64,000 nucleotides of DNA. Source: Bombella apis (GTDB lineage: Bacteria > Pseudomonadota > Alphaproteobacteria > Acetobacterales > Acetobacteraceae). The notes under the pieces were generated by a model. The model did no database searches. It was given only the letters and a program-made list of their open reading frames with translations, and had not been told where the DNA came from. Below are positions 36,136 through 45,536 of the stretch, piece by piece. Positions within the stretch are counted from its first letter, which is position 1; every line of letters begins with the position of its first letter. Location of the stretch: NCBI RefSeq assembly GCF_018221685.1, contig NZ_JAGJTM010000004.1, positions 372,001 through 436,000 of the forward strand. The letters are read 5' to 3'. Both the position numbers and the translations under genes were made by a program.

Positions 36136-36570
36136 ATGGCGGCACATCACTGTCAGTTCCGTATCTATTATGAGGATACAGATGCAGGGGGCATCGTTTA
36201 TCATGCCCGGTATCTGGGTTTTGCCGAACGGGCCCGGGCTGAGGCCTTGCGCAGCCTTGGGCTTGGCGTCGGAGAGATGGCAGAACAGGATGGAATCGGT
36301 TTTGTCGTCAGGCAGCTGGGTATCCGGTATCATGCGCCCCTGCGGCTGGATGAACTGATGGATGTGGAGACGGTGCTGCTTCAGATGTCGGGAGCCCGGC
36401 TGAATCTGCGGCAGGTCATCACCAATCTTTCCCGTGCGGGGCAGAAGTCAGTGGTGATTGAGGTGGAACTGGCCTGCCTGAAGCTGGCTGGCATGAGCCC
36501 CTTGCGTCTTCTGGCATCCTACAGGGAAAAACTCTCAGGACTGACGGTGCCGGAAGAACGTTCCGCCTGA
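36136..36570 (+). CDS. ybgC: Tol-Pal-associated acyl-CoA thioesterase YbgC
   Basis: A hot-dog fold thioesterase of 144 residues with the 4-hydroxybenzoyl-CoA thioesterase motif YEDTDAGGIVYHARYL; the Asp in DTDAGG is the expected catalytic residue. YbgC is linked with phospholipid synthesis proteins and heads tol-pal operons in many proteobacteria. It starts 24 bases after ruvB and precedes tolQ by about 130 bases, a stretch with no clear terminator. Confidence 0.94.
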   Translation: MAAHHCQFRIYYEDTDAGGIVYHARYLGFAERARAEALRSLGLGVGEMAEQDGIGFVVRQLGIRYHAPLRLDELMDVETVLLQMSGARLNLRQVITNLSRAGQKSVVIEVELACLKLAGMSPLRLLASYREKLSGLTVPEERSA

Positions 36571-36697
36571 CAAAAGATTTAAAGATAAAGATGTTTGCTC
36601 TTTCTGCGTCCTGTGCCATTGAAAAAGGAGCATCCTGCCGCAACATGGGGCAGTAGTCCTTTATCCAACAGAACCATAGAAAACAGGAGAAAGCGGA

Positions 36698-37429
36698 GTG
36701 GATCAGGCTGTGAATTCGAGTGCTCTGGGTGCTGCCGGGGCAGCGGGGCTTTCGCCCTTTCATCTGTTCCTGAATGCTTCGCTGGCTGTGCAGCTGGTCA
36801 TGATCGGGCTGGTGCTGTGCAGCATTTTTGTGTGGGCGGTGATTGTGGAGAAGGTGCTTCTCCTCCGTCGGGTCAATCGCGAGGCCACGGGGTTTGAGGA
36901 CAGATTCTGGTCCGGCGGGTCTCTGGATGATCTTTATGACAGCGAGGGTGCCCGGCCTGTCCATCCGATGGCTGCCGTTTTCGGGGCGGCGATGGGGGAG
37001 TGGCGTCGGTCCTCCCGTATTGCGGGCATTGACGTGATTCATGGGGGTACGTCCGAGCGCATCGACCGGGCCATCAGCATTACGGTCGCTCGTGAGACCG
37101 AACGTCTGAGCCGCTACCTCGTCATGCTGGCCACCATCGGCCCGGTAGCTCCGTTTGTCGGGCTGTTCGGGACGGTCTGGGGTATCATGCACGCATTCAG
37201 CTCCATCGCTTCCATGCACAATACGAACCTCTCCGTCGTGGCACCGGGCATTTCCGAGGCCCTGTTTGCGACGGCCATCGGTCTGCTCACGGCCATCCCG
37301 GCCTATGTGGCCTACAACCTCATCAGCCGTAGCGTGGACAATTTTGCTGAGCGGATGGAAGGCTTCGGGACCGAGTTTGCAGCCATCCTCTCCCGCCAGT
37401 CCGAAGAGCGCGGCAGCGGGAGGGGCTGA
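36698..37429 (+). CDS. tolQ: Tol-Pal proton channel subunit TolQ
   Basis: TolQ forms with TolR the proton-driven motor of the Tol-Pal envelope system. The 243-residue protein has three membrane segments (about 26-50, 130-155, 175-198), the MLATIGPVAPFVGLFGTVWGIMHAF block and ISEALFATAIGLLTAIPAYVAYN block typical of TolQ/ExbB/MotA. Start: a GTG at 36698 follows AGGAG by eight bases. It is five bases from tolR. Confidence 0.96.
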   Translation: MDQAVNSSALGAAGAAGLSPFHLFLNASLAVQLVMIGLVLCSIFVWAVIVEKVLLLRRVNREATGFEDRFWSGGSLDDLYDSEGARPVHPMAAVFGAAMGEWRRSSRIAGIDVIHGGTSERIDRAISITVARETERLSRYLVMLATIGPVAPFVGLFGTVWGIMHAFSSIASMHNTNLSVVAPGISEALFATAIGLLTAIPAYVAYNLISRSVDNFAERMEGFGTEFAAILSRQSEERGSGRG

Positions 37430-37434
37430 GCATC

Positions 37435-37869
37435 ATGGAGGCTTCATCACGCAGTGGACGCAGGGGCAGGCGGCGGAGCCAGCCTGAAGCTGGCATCAAT
37501 GTCACCCCGCTGGTGGATGTCATGCTCGTGCTGCTCATCATCTTCATGGTGACGGCACCGATGCTGACCAGCGGTGTGAATGTCGATCTGCCGCAGACAA
37601 GCGCCAAGCCGGTCAACTCGGACGACAAGCCCATTACGGTATCCATCAAGAGCGACGGCAGCCTGTATCTGGGGGATGACCCTGTCAGTGGGGATGACCT
37701 CGTGACACGGCTGAAGCAGATGGCAAGCGATGATCCTGGCCGTCGCATCTTTGTGCGGGCCGATGCCCATATCGACTATGGCAAGGTGATGAGCACGATG
37801 GGGCAGATCACATCTGGCGGCTTCACGCATGTTGCCCTGCTGGCACAGCAGCCGCAGGGCGGCCAGTAA
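37435..37869 (+). CDS. tolR: Tol-Pal subunit TolR
   Basis: A 144-residue single-pass membrane protein with basic N-terminus (RSGRRGRRRSQ) and the channel helix INVTPLVDVMLVLLIIFM, whose Asp28 is the proton-carrying residue shared with ExbD. The periplasmic domain ends DYGKVMSTMGQITSGGFTHVALL as in the family. It works with TolQ in the inner membrane. Start ATG at 37435, five bases after tolQ. Confidence 0.95.
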   Translation: MEASSRSGRRGRRRSQPEAGINVTPLVDVMLVLLIIFMVTAPMLTSGVNVDLPQTSAKPVNSDDKPITVSIKSDGSLYLGDDPVSGDDLVTRLKQMASDDPGRRIFVRADAHIDYGKVMSTMGQITSGGFTHVALLAQQPQGGQ

Positions 37870-37880
37870 GGAGAGACTGT

Positions 37881-38906
37881 GTGAGCCTCTCTGCGTCATC
37901 ACCGTTTGACGAAACACCACCGCCCTATCAGCGGCGGGAAAGGAAGCAGTCCAGCCTGGTGACGGGCGGGGTGCTGGCTTCCCTGCTGCTGCATGGGGGA
38001 GTGCTGGGCTTTCTGCTCTGGCATCCACAGCCACCGCTGCCGGAACCTCAGCCGGACGAGCAGACGGTCACCATGGTGTATGAGACGACCGGCGGGGCCC
38101 GGCCAGCGGCCCGGTCTTCTCACAAGGCCGAGGTTCCGGCGCCGCAGGCACCTACGGAGACAAAGGCCCCACCGGCGCCACAGCCGCCCAAGCCGAAGCC
38201 GGTTGAGCCACCTCCGCCCGCTCCGCCACCACCCCGGCCTGTACAGGCTGCGCCGGAACCTTCCCATGTGGCGGTGAAAACGCCGGTCCAGCAGCGTGCT
38301 CCCGTGCAGGAAAAGGGTGAGGTGAGTGAACAGGCAAAGCCGAAGCCGGAGCCCGTGCATAAGCAGGCACAGGTCAAGGCGCCGGATCACAAGGTGGAAA
38401 AGCCCCCTGCCAAGCCGCAGCTCTCCCATACCCAGCAGGAGCATGAGGCAAAAAAAACGCAGGAGGACAGCCGCTCCCTGCTGGCCACGCTGGATGAGTA
38501 CCGGAGCCAGGAGAAGCAGGAGCGCCCGCCCAAGGCGATGCCCAATCAGGCGCAGGGTGGGTCACCCCGTGGTGGTGGCCGTCCTGATGGCGATACCGGG
38601 GCGCTGACAAGTGGTGAGCAGAATGCCATCGGGTCGTCCGTGCAGCGCTGCTACCAGGAGGATACGCTGGCCCGGAATTACCAGAATTTCTCTGCCCGCA
38701 TGATGGTGACGGTGGATGCCTCCGGCGAGGCCCGCATGGTCACATTTCTGCCGGAGACCCGTGCCCGTATGGCAGCGGATCCGACCTATCGGGTCCAGGC
38801 CGAGCGGGCGAGGGATGCCGTGTTGAGTCCAACCTGTTCCCGCCTGCCCGTGCCGAAGCGCCTGCTGGGGCAGGTGCGGCAGTTCCGTTTTCTGTTCAAG
38901 CCCTGA
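37881..38906 (+). CDS. tolA: TolA-type energy transducer
   Basis: A 341-residue protein with an N-terminal membrane helix (about residues 29-48, VLASLLLHGGVLGFLLW), a long Pro/Lys/Ala-rich periplasmic spacer and a compact C-terminal domain with CYQEDTLARNYQNFSARMMV and TVDASGEARMVTFLPE, a TolA/TonB-like fold. TolA connects the TolQR motor to Pal and TolB. The central part is dominated by proline repeats (KPKPVEPPPPAPPPPRP) where enteric TolA has a long Ala/Lys helix. GTG start with AAGGAGAG upstream. Confidence 0.88.
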   Translation: MSLSASSPFDETPPPYQRRERKQSSLVTGGVLASLLLHGGVLGFLLWHPQPPLPEPQPDEQTVTMVYETTGGARPAARSSHKAEVPAPQAPTETKAPPAPQPPKPKPVEPPPPAPPPPRPVQAAPEPSHVAVKTPVQQRAPVQEKGEVSEQAKPKPEPVHKQAQVKAPDHKVEKPPAKPQLSHTQQEHEAKKTQEDSRSLLATLDEYRSQEKQERPPKAMPNQAQGGSPRGGGRPDGDTGALTSGEQNAIGSSVQRCYQEDTLARNYQNFSARMMVTVDASGEARMVTFLPETRARMAADPTYRVQAERARDAVLSPTCSRLPVPKRLLGQVRQFRFLFKP

Positions 38907-38931
38907 GGCTGGATTTATCTGAGGTTGTTTC

Positions 38932-40299
38932 ATGTCGTTTTTTTCTGATACCGAAGCCGGCATCCTCCAGCGGCATCTGTCCCGCCGCTCCCTTCTGGGC
39001 GGTGCTGCCGCCAGTGGTGTGCTTGTCACGCCGCTGGCTCTTCTGGGCGGGACGGCCCGGGCAGCAGGTGACAGCGCTCCGGCAGAGATCACGGTCGCTG
39101 GCGCCCATCAGGCCCCCATTCCCATCGTGATTCCTGATTTCGGGCCGGGGCTGGGGAACCAGATTTCTGGCGTCATTTCGGCCGACCTGTCCAGCACAGG
39201 GCTTTTCCAGGTCATGGGGGGAACGGTACCGGCTTCCGTTCAGCCGGATTTCTCGGCACTGAAGGGCCGTGGGGCCCGTGTGGCTGTGGCCGGCAGTGCC
39301 GCCGGGTCTGACAGTGTGCGGGTCGAGATGCGCCTTTGGGACGTTGTGGCGGGCCAGCAGATGGAAGGTCGGGCCTATACGGCCTCCCAGAGCAACTGGC
39401 GCCGCATTGCACACATCATTGCGGATGCCATCTACAAGCGCCTGCTGGGCGAGGATGGTTATTTCGATACCCGCATCGCCTATATTTCCCGTACAGGTCC
39501 CCGGCGGCATCAGTCCACCCGTCTGGCCATCATGGATCAGGATGGGGCCAATGCCCACATGCTGACCAATGGCAGCTGGCTGACGCTGGAACCCCGCTTC
39601 AGCCCGATCAGCGAGCAGCTGGCATTTCTGTCCTATGCCAACAATCGGCCCCGTGTGTATGTCTATGACCTCAATACGGGACAGCAGACCATTCTGGGCA
39701 CGTTCGAGGGGATCTCTTTCGCTCCCCGCTTTTCTCCTGATGGGCGGAGCATCATCCTGTCCGCCACGACAAGGGATGGCGGGGCGGATCTGTACCTGAT
39801 TGATCTGGCGACCCAGCATCGGCGTCGTCTGACATCGGCCCCGGGTGTGATTGATACCAGCCCGTGCTTCAGCCCGGATGGCCAGAACATCGTCTTCAAC
39901 TCTGACCGTGGCGGTTCGCCACAACTTTACGTGATGAGCGTCAATGGTGGGGATGCCCGGCGCATTTCCTACGGCCATGGTCACTATGGCTCGCCCGTGT
40001 GGTCACCAAGAGGGGACCAGATCGCTTTTGTCCGCATTGGTTCAGGGGGGTTCACCCTTGGCGTGATGGGGCCGGATGGCGTTGGTGAGCGGTCTCTGAC
40101 ACAGGGCTTCACGGTGGAAAGCCCAAGCTTTGCTCCCAATGGCCGTGCGCTGGCATTCTGTCGCCAGAATGCGGCAGGGGCTGGGGGAGCGGGCTTCAGC
40201 TCTTCCATCGCCGTGATTGACGTGGCAGGCTTCAATGAGCATATCATTCCTACTACGACCGGGGCTTCTGACCCGGCCTGGTCGCCGCTGCGGCGCTGA
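38932..40299 (+). CDS. tolB: Tol-Pal translocation protein TolB with Tat-type signal
   Basis: TolB is a periplasmic protein with an N-terminal domain and a six-bladed beta-propeller that binds Pal. The 455-residue product has the N-terminal domain (about 50-180, IPIVIPDFG, LSSTGLFQVM) and repeated propeller motifs (LEPRFSPISEQLAFLS, FAPRFSPDGRSIILS, TSPCFSPDGQNIVFNSDRGG, GSPVWSPRGDQIAF, ESPSFAPNGRALAF). The signal peptide contains a twin arginine motif (LSRRSLLGG) and ends near TARAA, so export by Tat rather than Sec is predicted. Start ATG at 38932. Confidence 0.96.
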   Translation: MSFFSDTEAGILQRHLSRRSLLGGAAASGVLVTPLALLGGTARAAGDSAPAEITVAGAHQAPIPIVIPDFGPGLGNQISGVISADLSSTGLFQVMGGTVPASVQPDFSALKGRGARVAVAGSAAGSDSVRVEMRLWDVVAGQQMEGRAYTASQSNWRRIAHIIADAIYKRLLGEDGYFDTRIAYISRTGPRRHQSTRLAIMDQDGANAHMLTNGSWLTLEPRFSPISEQLAFLSYANNRPRVYVYDLNTGQQTILGTFEGISFAPRFSPDGRSIILSATTRDGGADLYLIDLATQHRRRLTSAPGVIDTSPCFSPDGQNIVFNSDRGGSPQLYVMSVNGGDARRISYGHGHYGSPVWSPRGDQIAFVRIGSGGFTLGVMGPDGVGERSLTQGFTVESPSFAPNGRALAFCRQNAAGAGGAGFSSSIAVIDVAGFNEHIIPTTTGASDPAWSPLRR

Positions 40300-40450
40300 G
40301 CGCAGGGAATGTTTTTCTGGCCATGGGAGACCTTGTGCTTCCATGGCATCGGTGGCCTTCGGGCTGCCAGCCGCCTTTCCCCATCTGCGTCTTGCAGGTG
40401 GGTGAAAAACTCCCCATCTACTGGGGTGCATCTTTTTGCAGGAGATTGTC

Positions 40451-40933
40451 ATGAAGTTGAAGATGTTCGCCGTGCTGGGCATGGCCTGCGCTCTGACCGC
40501 CTGTAGTGGTAACCACAAGGACCACGACAACAATGGCGATGGGCAGAACATGCAGCAGATGAGCCAGGGTCCCGTTCCGGGCAGCCAGGCTGATCTGGTC
40601 GCCACTGCCGGGGACCGCGTCTATTTCGAGCTGAACAAGAACCAGCTCAACAGCGAAGGCCGTGCCACGCTGGACAAGCAGGCTGCCTGGCTTGCCCGTT
40701 ACCCGCAGGTCAACATCCTGGTGGCTGGCAACTGTGACGACCGTGGCACCGAGGAGTATAACATTGCTCTGGGTCAGCGTCGTGCCAATGCCGCCCGTGA
40801 GTATCTGGAGGCCAAGGGTGTGGCGCCGTCCCGTATCATGACGATCTCTTATGGTAAGGACCGGCCGACGGCTGATGGTGATACGCCGGAAGCATGGGCA
40901 CAGAACCGTAACGCCATTACGTCTGTCCGTTAA
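40451..40933 (+). CDS. pal: Peptidoglycan-associated lipoprotein Pal
   Basis: A 160-residue outer membrane lipoprotein. The signal MKLKMFAVLGMACALTAC has a lipobox LTAC with lipid-bearing Cys18, followed by an Asn/Asp/Gln-rich tether and an OmpA-like peptidoglycan-binding domain (VYFELNKNQLNSEG, ILVAGNCDDRGTEEYNIALGQRRANAAREYL). Pal ties the outer membrane to peptidoglycan and receives TolB. ATG with AGGAGA upstream. It lies 150 bases after tolB, and a strong terminator follows, so a separate pal message is possible. Confidence 0.96.
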   Translation: MKLKMFAVLGMACALTACSGNHKDHDNNGDGQNMQQMSQGPVPGSQADLVATAGDRVYFELNKNQLNSEGRATLDKQAAWLARYPQVNILVAGNCDDRGTEEYNIALGQRRANAAREYLEAKGVAPSRIMTISYGKDRPTADGDTPEAWAQNRNAITSVR

Positions 40934-40993
40934 AGCAGGCCCGGTTCCGGGAAACCTGTAGGAAGGGGCAGATGATGCCCTTTCCGGGAAAGG

Positions 40994-41027
40994 TCGGGCC
41001 GGTTGAGGAAACCGGCCCGATTTTTTT
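40994..41027 (+). terminator. Rho-independent terminator after pal
   Basis: An 11-base-pair perfect stem (40994-41004 with 41010-41020), a 5-base loop and seven T. It separates pal from the following ybgF gene. Confidence 0.93.
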
Positions 41028-41064
41028 ATGTGTGATGATTGCCTGTCCGTTGGGAGATGAGATC

Positions 41065-42009
41065 ATGGGTCATTCTGCTCGGCCTGTTCTGGGGCCTGTT
41101 TCAGCCATTCTGAAAAGTGCGCTGGGGGCCGTGCTGCTCTCCTGCACGGCAAGCGCAGCATTTGCTCCGGCATGGGCGGAGGATGGTCTCTCCCGCGAGG
41201 CCATCATGCGGCAGCATCAGGCACTGGCCCGTCAGCATGATGGTGGTGGCCTGGGTGATGGTGTGGGCAGTGTTGATGAGCAGGGTGAGGATCTTTCCGC
41301 TCCCCTTCCGACATCCAGCGGTGATGACAGCAACCGGTCTTCGGGTGTTTCATCAGGGCGTAGCGGAGGCGATCTTGTGGCCAATCTGCTGGAGCGTGTG
41401 AATTCTCTGGAGAGCCAGGTGCGGGAGATGCATGGCCAGATGGAGCAGATGAGCAATCAGCTTCATCAGGATGAGGCTGCGGTGGCGAAGCAGATGGGGG
41501 ACATGCAGTTTGCCCTCGAGAATGGTCATCATGCTGCGCCCCGTCCGGCTCCCGAGGCCGGGGAAGCGGCGGCATCAGCCCCGGCGGCGGTCGTAGCGGC
41601 ACCGCCGGCAACGCCACAGGCAACCTCCGTGGCCGATACCCTCAAGGCAGGTCGTGCGGCCCTGAAGGCCCATCAGTATGAGGCTGCGGAGACACAGGCC
41701 CGGCAGGCCCTCAAGCAGAGCAAGACGGGCTGGAGCCGCACGGAGGCCCAGTATCTGCTGGCGCAGTCGCTGGCCGGGCAGAAATCCTACAAGAATGCCG
41801 CCCTGACCTACTACGATGTGTACAGCCATTCGCCTGATTCCCCACGGGCACCAGAGGCCCTGCTGGGTGTTTCGGCGTCCATGCTGGCACTGGGCAACAG
41901 GACGGCATCCTGCGAGGCCCTGCAACGGCTGCACAAGGAATTCCCCAATGCTTCGGCCCGGGTGAAGTCGTCCGAGAAAATTTTCAGCGAGCGGGCAGGC
42001 TGTCATTAA
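41065..42009 (+). CDS. ybgF: Tol-Pal system coordinator YbgF/CpoB
   Basis: A 314-residue periplasmic protein: signal peptide (ILKSALGAVLLSCTASAAFA, cleavage near AWAED), a Gly/Ser/Asp-rich stretch, a coiled-coil segment (about 110-150, LLERVNSLESQVREMHGQM) that would trimerise, an Ala/Pro linker and a C-terminal TPR domain (about 195-314, with AGRAALKAHQYEAAETQARQ and LLAQSLAGQKSYKNAALTYY). In E. coli CpoB coordinates peptidoglycan synthesis with Tol-driven constriction. The start at 41065 follows TGGGAGATGAGATC; the open frame extends further left across the terminator and is not used. Confidence 0.92.
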   Translation: MGHSARPVLGPVSAILKSALGAVLLSCTASAAFAPAWAEDGLSREAIMRQHQALARQHDGGGLGDGVGSVDEQGEDLSAPLPTSSGDDSNRSSGVSSGRSGGDLVANLLERVNSLESQVREMHGQMEQMSNQLHQDEAAVAKQMGDMQFALENGHHAAPRPAPEAGEAAASAPAAVVAAPPATPQATSVADTLKAGRAALKAHQYEAAETQARQALKQSKTGWSRTEAQYLLAQSLAGQKSYKNAALTYYDVYSHSPDSPRAPEALLGVSASMLALGNRTASCEALQRLHKEFPNASARVKSSEKIFSERAGCH

Positions 42010-42014
42010 GGAGC

Positions 42015-43304
42015 ATGGTGGGGACGACGGAGCTGGATAAAGATGGGGTGAGGCCCGTCACGCCCGGTGAGTTTTCTGACATCATGTCCCGGATCGGTCC
42101 TGTGGGGCCGGATGAGGTGACGCATCCACTCTGCATCGCCGTGTCTGGTGGAGGCGATTCCATGGCATTGGCCCTGCTGGCCCGGGGGTGGAGGCGCCAT
42201 GTTCTGGCGCTGGTCGTGGATCATGCCCTGCGGCCTGAATCGGCCGGGGAAGCTGCTCTGACCTGCCAGCGTCTTGCGGAACTGGATATTCCGGCACGGC
42301 AGCTCACGTTGGCCCCTCTCAGGCCCGGCGGGATACAGAACCGGGCCAGAGAAGCCCGTTTCGGTGTTCTGGAAAGTGCCTGTATCGACGCTGGAGGTTC
42401 CGTTCTGCTGGTGGCGCATCATGAGGCAGACCAGGAGGAAACACTCTGGATGCGTCAGGAGCGGGGCAGTGGACCCCGGGGACTGTGTGGCATGGCGGCC
42501 CGGACTGTGCGGGGGCGGATCACTCTGCTGAGGCCGTTATTGGGGATTCGGCCGGAACGGCTGAAAATGACGCTGCGCACCGCTGGGGTGTCCTGGTGTG
42601 AGGACCCATCAAATCAGAACCGCCGTTTCCGCCGTGTGGAAGTCCGGCAGGATCTGACAGATGCCGGGCGGCGGGCGATGCATGTTCTCAGGCAGGATGC
42701 CTGTGCCAGACAGAAGAGGGTTGAGGATCGGCTGGCGGCTCTCATGGCCTGTGGGGTGGCCTGGCAGCCGGAAGGATGGCTGAAACTTGCACCGGAAATT
42801 CTTCAGCTGGGGGGCGGTGAGGATCATGACATGGAGCCGTTGCTGGAGGATGAATTGCTGGGGCGGCTGATCCGCCTTGTGGGGGGGCAGGATTATGTGC
42901 CTTCCCGTCAGGCTGTTGTGGCCCTGCGGCGGGCTGGAAAAGGCTCTCTGGGGCGGGTCTGCCTGCATCCTCTCCGGGGGCGGGAAACAGGCTGGATGCT
43001 GTACCGCGAGGCCAGGAATCTGACGGAAAAGCGTCCGGCCCGGCATGGGCAGTGCTGGGACGGGCGCTGGCGGTATCTGGGGCCTGATCATACGGATGCG
43101 GTCGTGGCGGCTCTGGGGCCGTGGCAGCGGGCGGGCCGGGCCGTTCCGGCCTGTGTTCTGCCCGCTCTGCCTGCCCTGTGGGTTGGGGGTGAACCTGTTG
43201 CAGTTCCAGAGGGCATGAGAGGGCTGCGGCCCGACCTGCCCCGTGTGACTTTTGTCTGGGATGGGGGAACGCCCCTGACAGGGGAACGGGACTGGACGGG
43301 ATGA
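42015..43304 (+). CDS. tilS: tRNA(Ile)-lysidine synthetase TilS
   Basis: TilS converts C34 of the CAU-anticodon tRNA-Ile to lysidine, so that AUA is read as Ile. The 429-residue protein has the ATP-pyrophosphatase loop SGGGDS (residues 44-49), VVDHALRPESAGEA, the HHEADQEET metal motif and the WCEDPSNQNRRFRR substrate segment; the C-terminal part is divergent and poorly conserved. It starts five bases after ybgF, as in many alphaproteobacteria where tilS sits between tol-pal and ftsH. Confidence 0.95.
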   Translation: MVGTTELDKDGVRPVTPGEFSDIMSRIGPVGPDEVTHPLCIAVSGGGDSMALALLARGWRRHVLALVVDHALRPESAGEAALTCQRLAELDIPARQLTLAPLRPGGIQNRAREARFGVLESACIDAGGSVLLVAHHEADQEETLWMRQERGSGPRGLCGMAARTVRGRITLLRPLLGIRPERLKMTLRTAGVSWCEDPSNQNRRFRRVEVRQDLTDAGRRAMHVLRQDACARQKRVEDRLAALMACGVAWQPEGWLKLAPEILQLGGGEDHDMEPLLEDELLGRLIRLVGGQDYVPSRQAVVALRRAGKGSLGRVCLHPLRGRETGWMLYREARNLTEKRPARHGQCWDGRWRYLGPDHTDAVVAALGPWQRAGRAVPACVLPALPALWVGGEPVAVPEGMRGLRPDLPRVTFVWDGGTPLTGERDWTG

Positions 43305-43453
43305 AACAGGCCGTGCGAATGAGGCGGAATCAGGGTTTTTCATCCATTTTGGCCTGATGGGGGTGGGAACGCTGCCAGAAATACCTATCTTGAAGGCACT
43401 GAGTGTGACGCCGGCCCGGCCTGTGCGTCCCGATTTGTGAGGTTTTTGAAGAG

Positions 43454-45340
43454 ATGAAAAACATTGGCCGTAATGTTGCGATCTGGGTGGTCATCGTCCT
43501 GGCGGTCATCGGCATGTTGGCGGCATTCCAGCCTGGGGGCAGCCGACAGGCCGTTCAGAAGATCGCCTATTCCGACTTCGTGCATGATGTGGAGCGTCAT
43601 GAGGTCCGGTCCGTTACCATCCGGGAGCAGAACATTTCCGGCGTGCTGACCAATGGTACGTCGTTCGAGACCTATGCTCCGTCCGACCCCTCGATGGTGT
43701 CCCGGCTGACGGCGGCTGGAGTTGAGGTGACTGCCCACCCGCCCCAGAGTGATGACAATCCCGTTCTTCGTTACATTGCGGCTTATCTGCCGATCATCCT
43801 GATGCTGGGCCTGGGCTTCATGGTCTTTCGCCAGATGCAGAATGGCGGGGCCGGGCGGGGGGCGATGAGCTTCGGCAAGTCCCGTGCCAAGATGATGGTG
43901 GAGAAGAAGGGGCGTGTCACCTTTGCCGACGTGGCCGGGGTGGATGAAGCCAAGGAAGACCTTGTCGAGATTGTCGACTTCCTCAAGGACCCGCATAAAT
44001 TCACCCGTCTGGGGGGACGCCTGCCCAAGGGTGTTCTGCTGGTTGGTCCTCCCGGTACAGGGAAGACCCTGCTGGCCCGTGCCGTGGCTGGCGAGGCCAA
44101 TGTGCCGTTCTTCAGCGTTTCCGGATCCGATTTTGTCGAGATGTTCGTCGGTGTTGGTGCATCCCGTGTCCGTGACATGTTCGAACAGGGGAAGAAGAAT
44201 GCGCCCTGCATCATCTTCATCGATGAGATCGATGCCGTAGGCCGCCAGCGTGGTGCTGGTCTGGGAGGTGGCAATGATGAACGTGAGCAGACACTGAACC
44301 AGATGCTTGTGGAGATGGATGGTTTCGACAGCAACGAGGGGGTCATCCTCATTGCAGCGACCAACCGTCCCGATGTGCTGGATCAGGCTCTGCTGCGTCC
44401 GGGCCGGTTCGACCGGCAGGTCGTCGTGCCCAACCCGGACATGCTGGGGCGTGAAAAGATTCTCCAAGTTCATCTGAAGAAGCTGCCCCTGTCTGCGGAT
44501 GTCAACCCAAGGGTGATTGCACGGGGCACGCCGGGTTTTTCGGGTGCGGAACTGGCCAATCTTGTCAATGAGGCCGCCCTGTTTGCGGCACGGCAGAACA
44601 GGAAGGTCGTCTCCATGGCCCAGTTTGAGGAGGCCCGGGACAAGATATGGATGGGTGCCGAGCGCCGGTCTGCCGTCATTGAGGAGGAAGAAAAGCGCAT
44701 GACAGCCTATCACGAGGCTGGCCATGCCATTGCTTCCGTGCTGACCCCGGGGACAACCCCCATCCACAAGGCTACGATCGTGCCTCGTGGGCGGACCCTT
44801 GGCATGGTGATGAGCCTGCCGGACAAGGACCCTGATGTCATATCCCGTCGGGAGGCCTATGCCCGCATCGTCGTGGCCGTGGCCGGGCGTGTGGCGGAGG
44901 AGATCATTTATGGTCATGATGCCGTGACCAGCGGTGCGGCCTCCGACATCAGCCAGGCGACCAGCACAGCCCGGTCCATGGTGGCACAGATCGGCATGAG
45001 CGAGCTTATCGGCATGGTGGACTGCACGGACAGGAGTCAGATTTCCGGCCAGACAGGTCGTGAGATCGACCAGGAAGTCCGCAAGCTGATCGATCAGGCA
45101 TATGGCCAGTGCAAGCATACTCTTCTGACCCATATTGATGCCCTTCATGCCCTTGCTGCGGCGCTGGTGGAATATGAGACGCTGACGGGCGAGGAAGTGA
45201 AAAAGGTCATCCGGGGGGAACCGCTGGGCAAGGAAGAAGAGGAGGAATATTCCTTCAATGGGCGTCGTCCGTCGGTGCCATCTTCCGGTGCCATGTCGGG
45301 CGCTGCCAGTGGGGGAGAAGTGGCCTCCCAGCCGGCCTGA
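43454..45340 (+). CDS. ftsH: ATP-dependent zinc metalloprotease FtsH
   Basis: FtsH is a membrane-bound AAA+ protease that degrades misfolded membrane proteins and regulators. The 628-residue protein has two N-terminal membrane helices (about 8-25 and 105-122) around a periplasmic domain, Walker A GPPGTGKT (198-205), Walker [16 protein letters not shown], second region of homology [21 protein letters not shown], and the M41 zinc site HEAGH at 420-424. The C-terminus is Ser/Gly-rich. It lies 149 bases after tilS and ends at a strong terminator. Confidence 0.98.
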   Translation: MKNIGRNVAIWVVIVLAVIGMLAAFQPGGSRQAVQKIAYSDFVHDVERHEVRSVTIREQNISGVLTNGTSFETYAPSDPSMVSRLTAAGVEVTAHPPQSDDNPVLRYIAAYLPIILMLGLGFMVFRQMQNGGAGRGAMSFGKSRAKMMVEKKGRVTFADVAGVDEAKEDLVEIVDFLKDPHKFTRLGGRLPKGVLLVGPPGTGKTLLARAVAGEANVPFFSVSGSDFVEMFVGVGASRVRDMFEQGKKNAPCIIFIDEIDAVGRQRGAGLGGGNDEREQTLNQMLVEMDGFDSNEGVILIAATNRPDVLDQALLRPGRFDRQVVVPNPDMLGREKILQVHLKKLPLSADVNPRVIARGTPGFSGAELANLVNEAALFAARQNRKVVSMAQFEEARDKIWMGAERRSAVIEEEEKRMTAYHEAGHAIASVLTPGTTPIHKATIVPRGRTLGMVMSLPDKDPDVISRREAYARIVVAVAGRVAEEIIYGHDAVTSGAASDISQATSTARSMVAQIGMSELIGMVDCTDRSQISGQTGREIDQEVRKLIDQAYGQCKHTLLTHIDALHALAAALVEYETLTGEEVKKVIRGEPLGKEEEEEYSFNGRRPSVPSSGAMSGAASGGEVASQPA

Positions 45341-45377
45341 TCGGGCTGAGGCTATTCTGGTCTGACTGACAGGGATG

Positions 45378-45418
45378 ACGGGCGCATGGCAGCATTGGCC
45401 ATGCGCCCGTTCTGTTTA
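45378..45418 (+). terminator. Terminator after ftsH
   Basis: A perfect 13-base-pair stem (45378-45390 with 45398-45410), a 7-base loop and a T-rich tail (TCTGTTTA). It precedes glmM. Confidence 0.8.
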
Positions 45419-45536
45419 TGAAAGGCTTGCGTATCGGGGGAATGGCTGGCATTGCAGGGAGCATCTGGTGCAGGAAGGTAAGCCCTGTCAGCTGTTGGCA
45501 GAAGCCGCATATGGTATGGAAGACGGAGGGGAAGTC

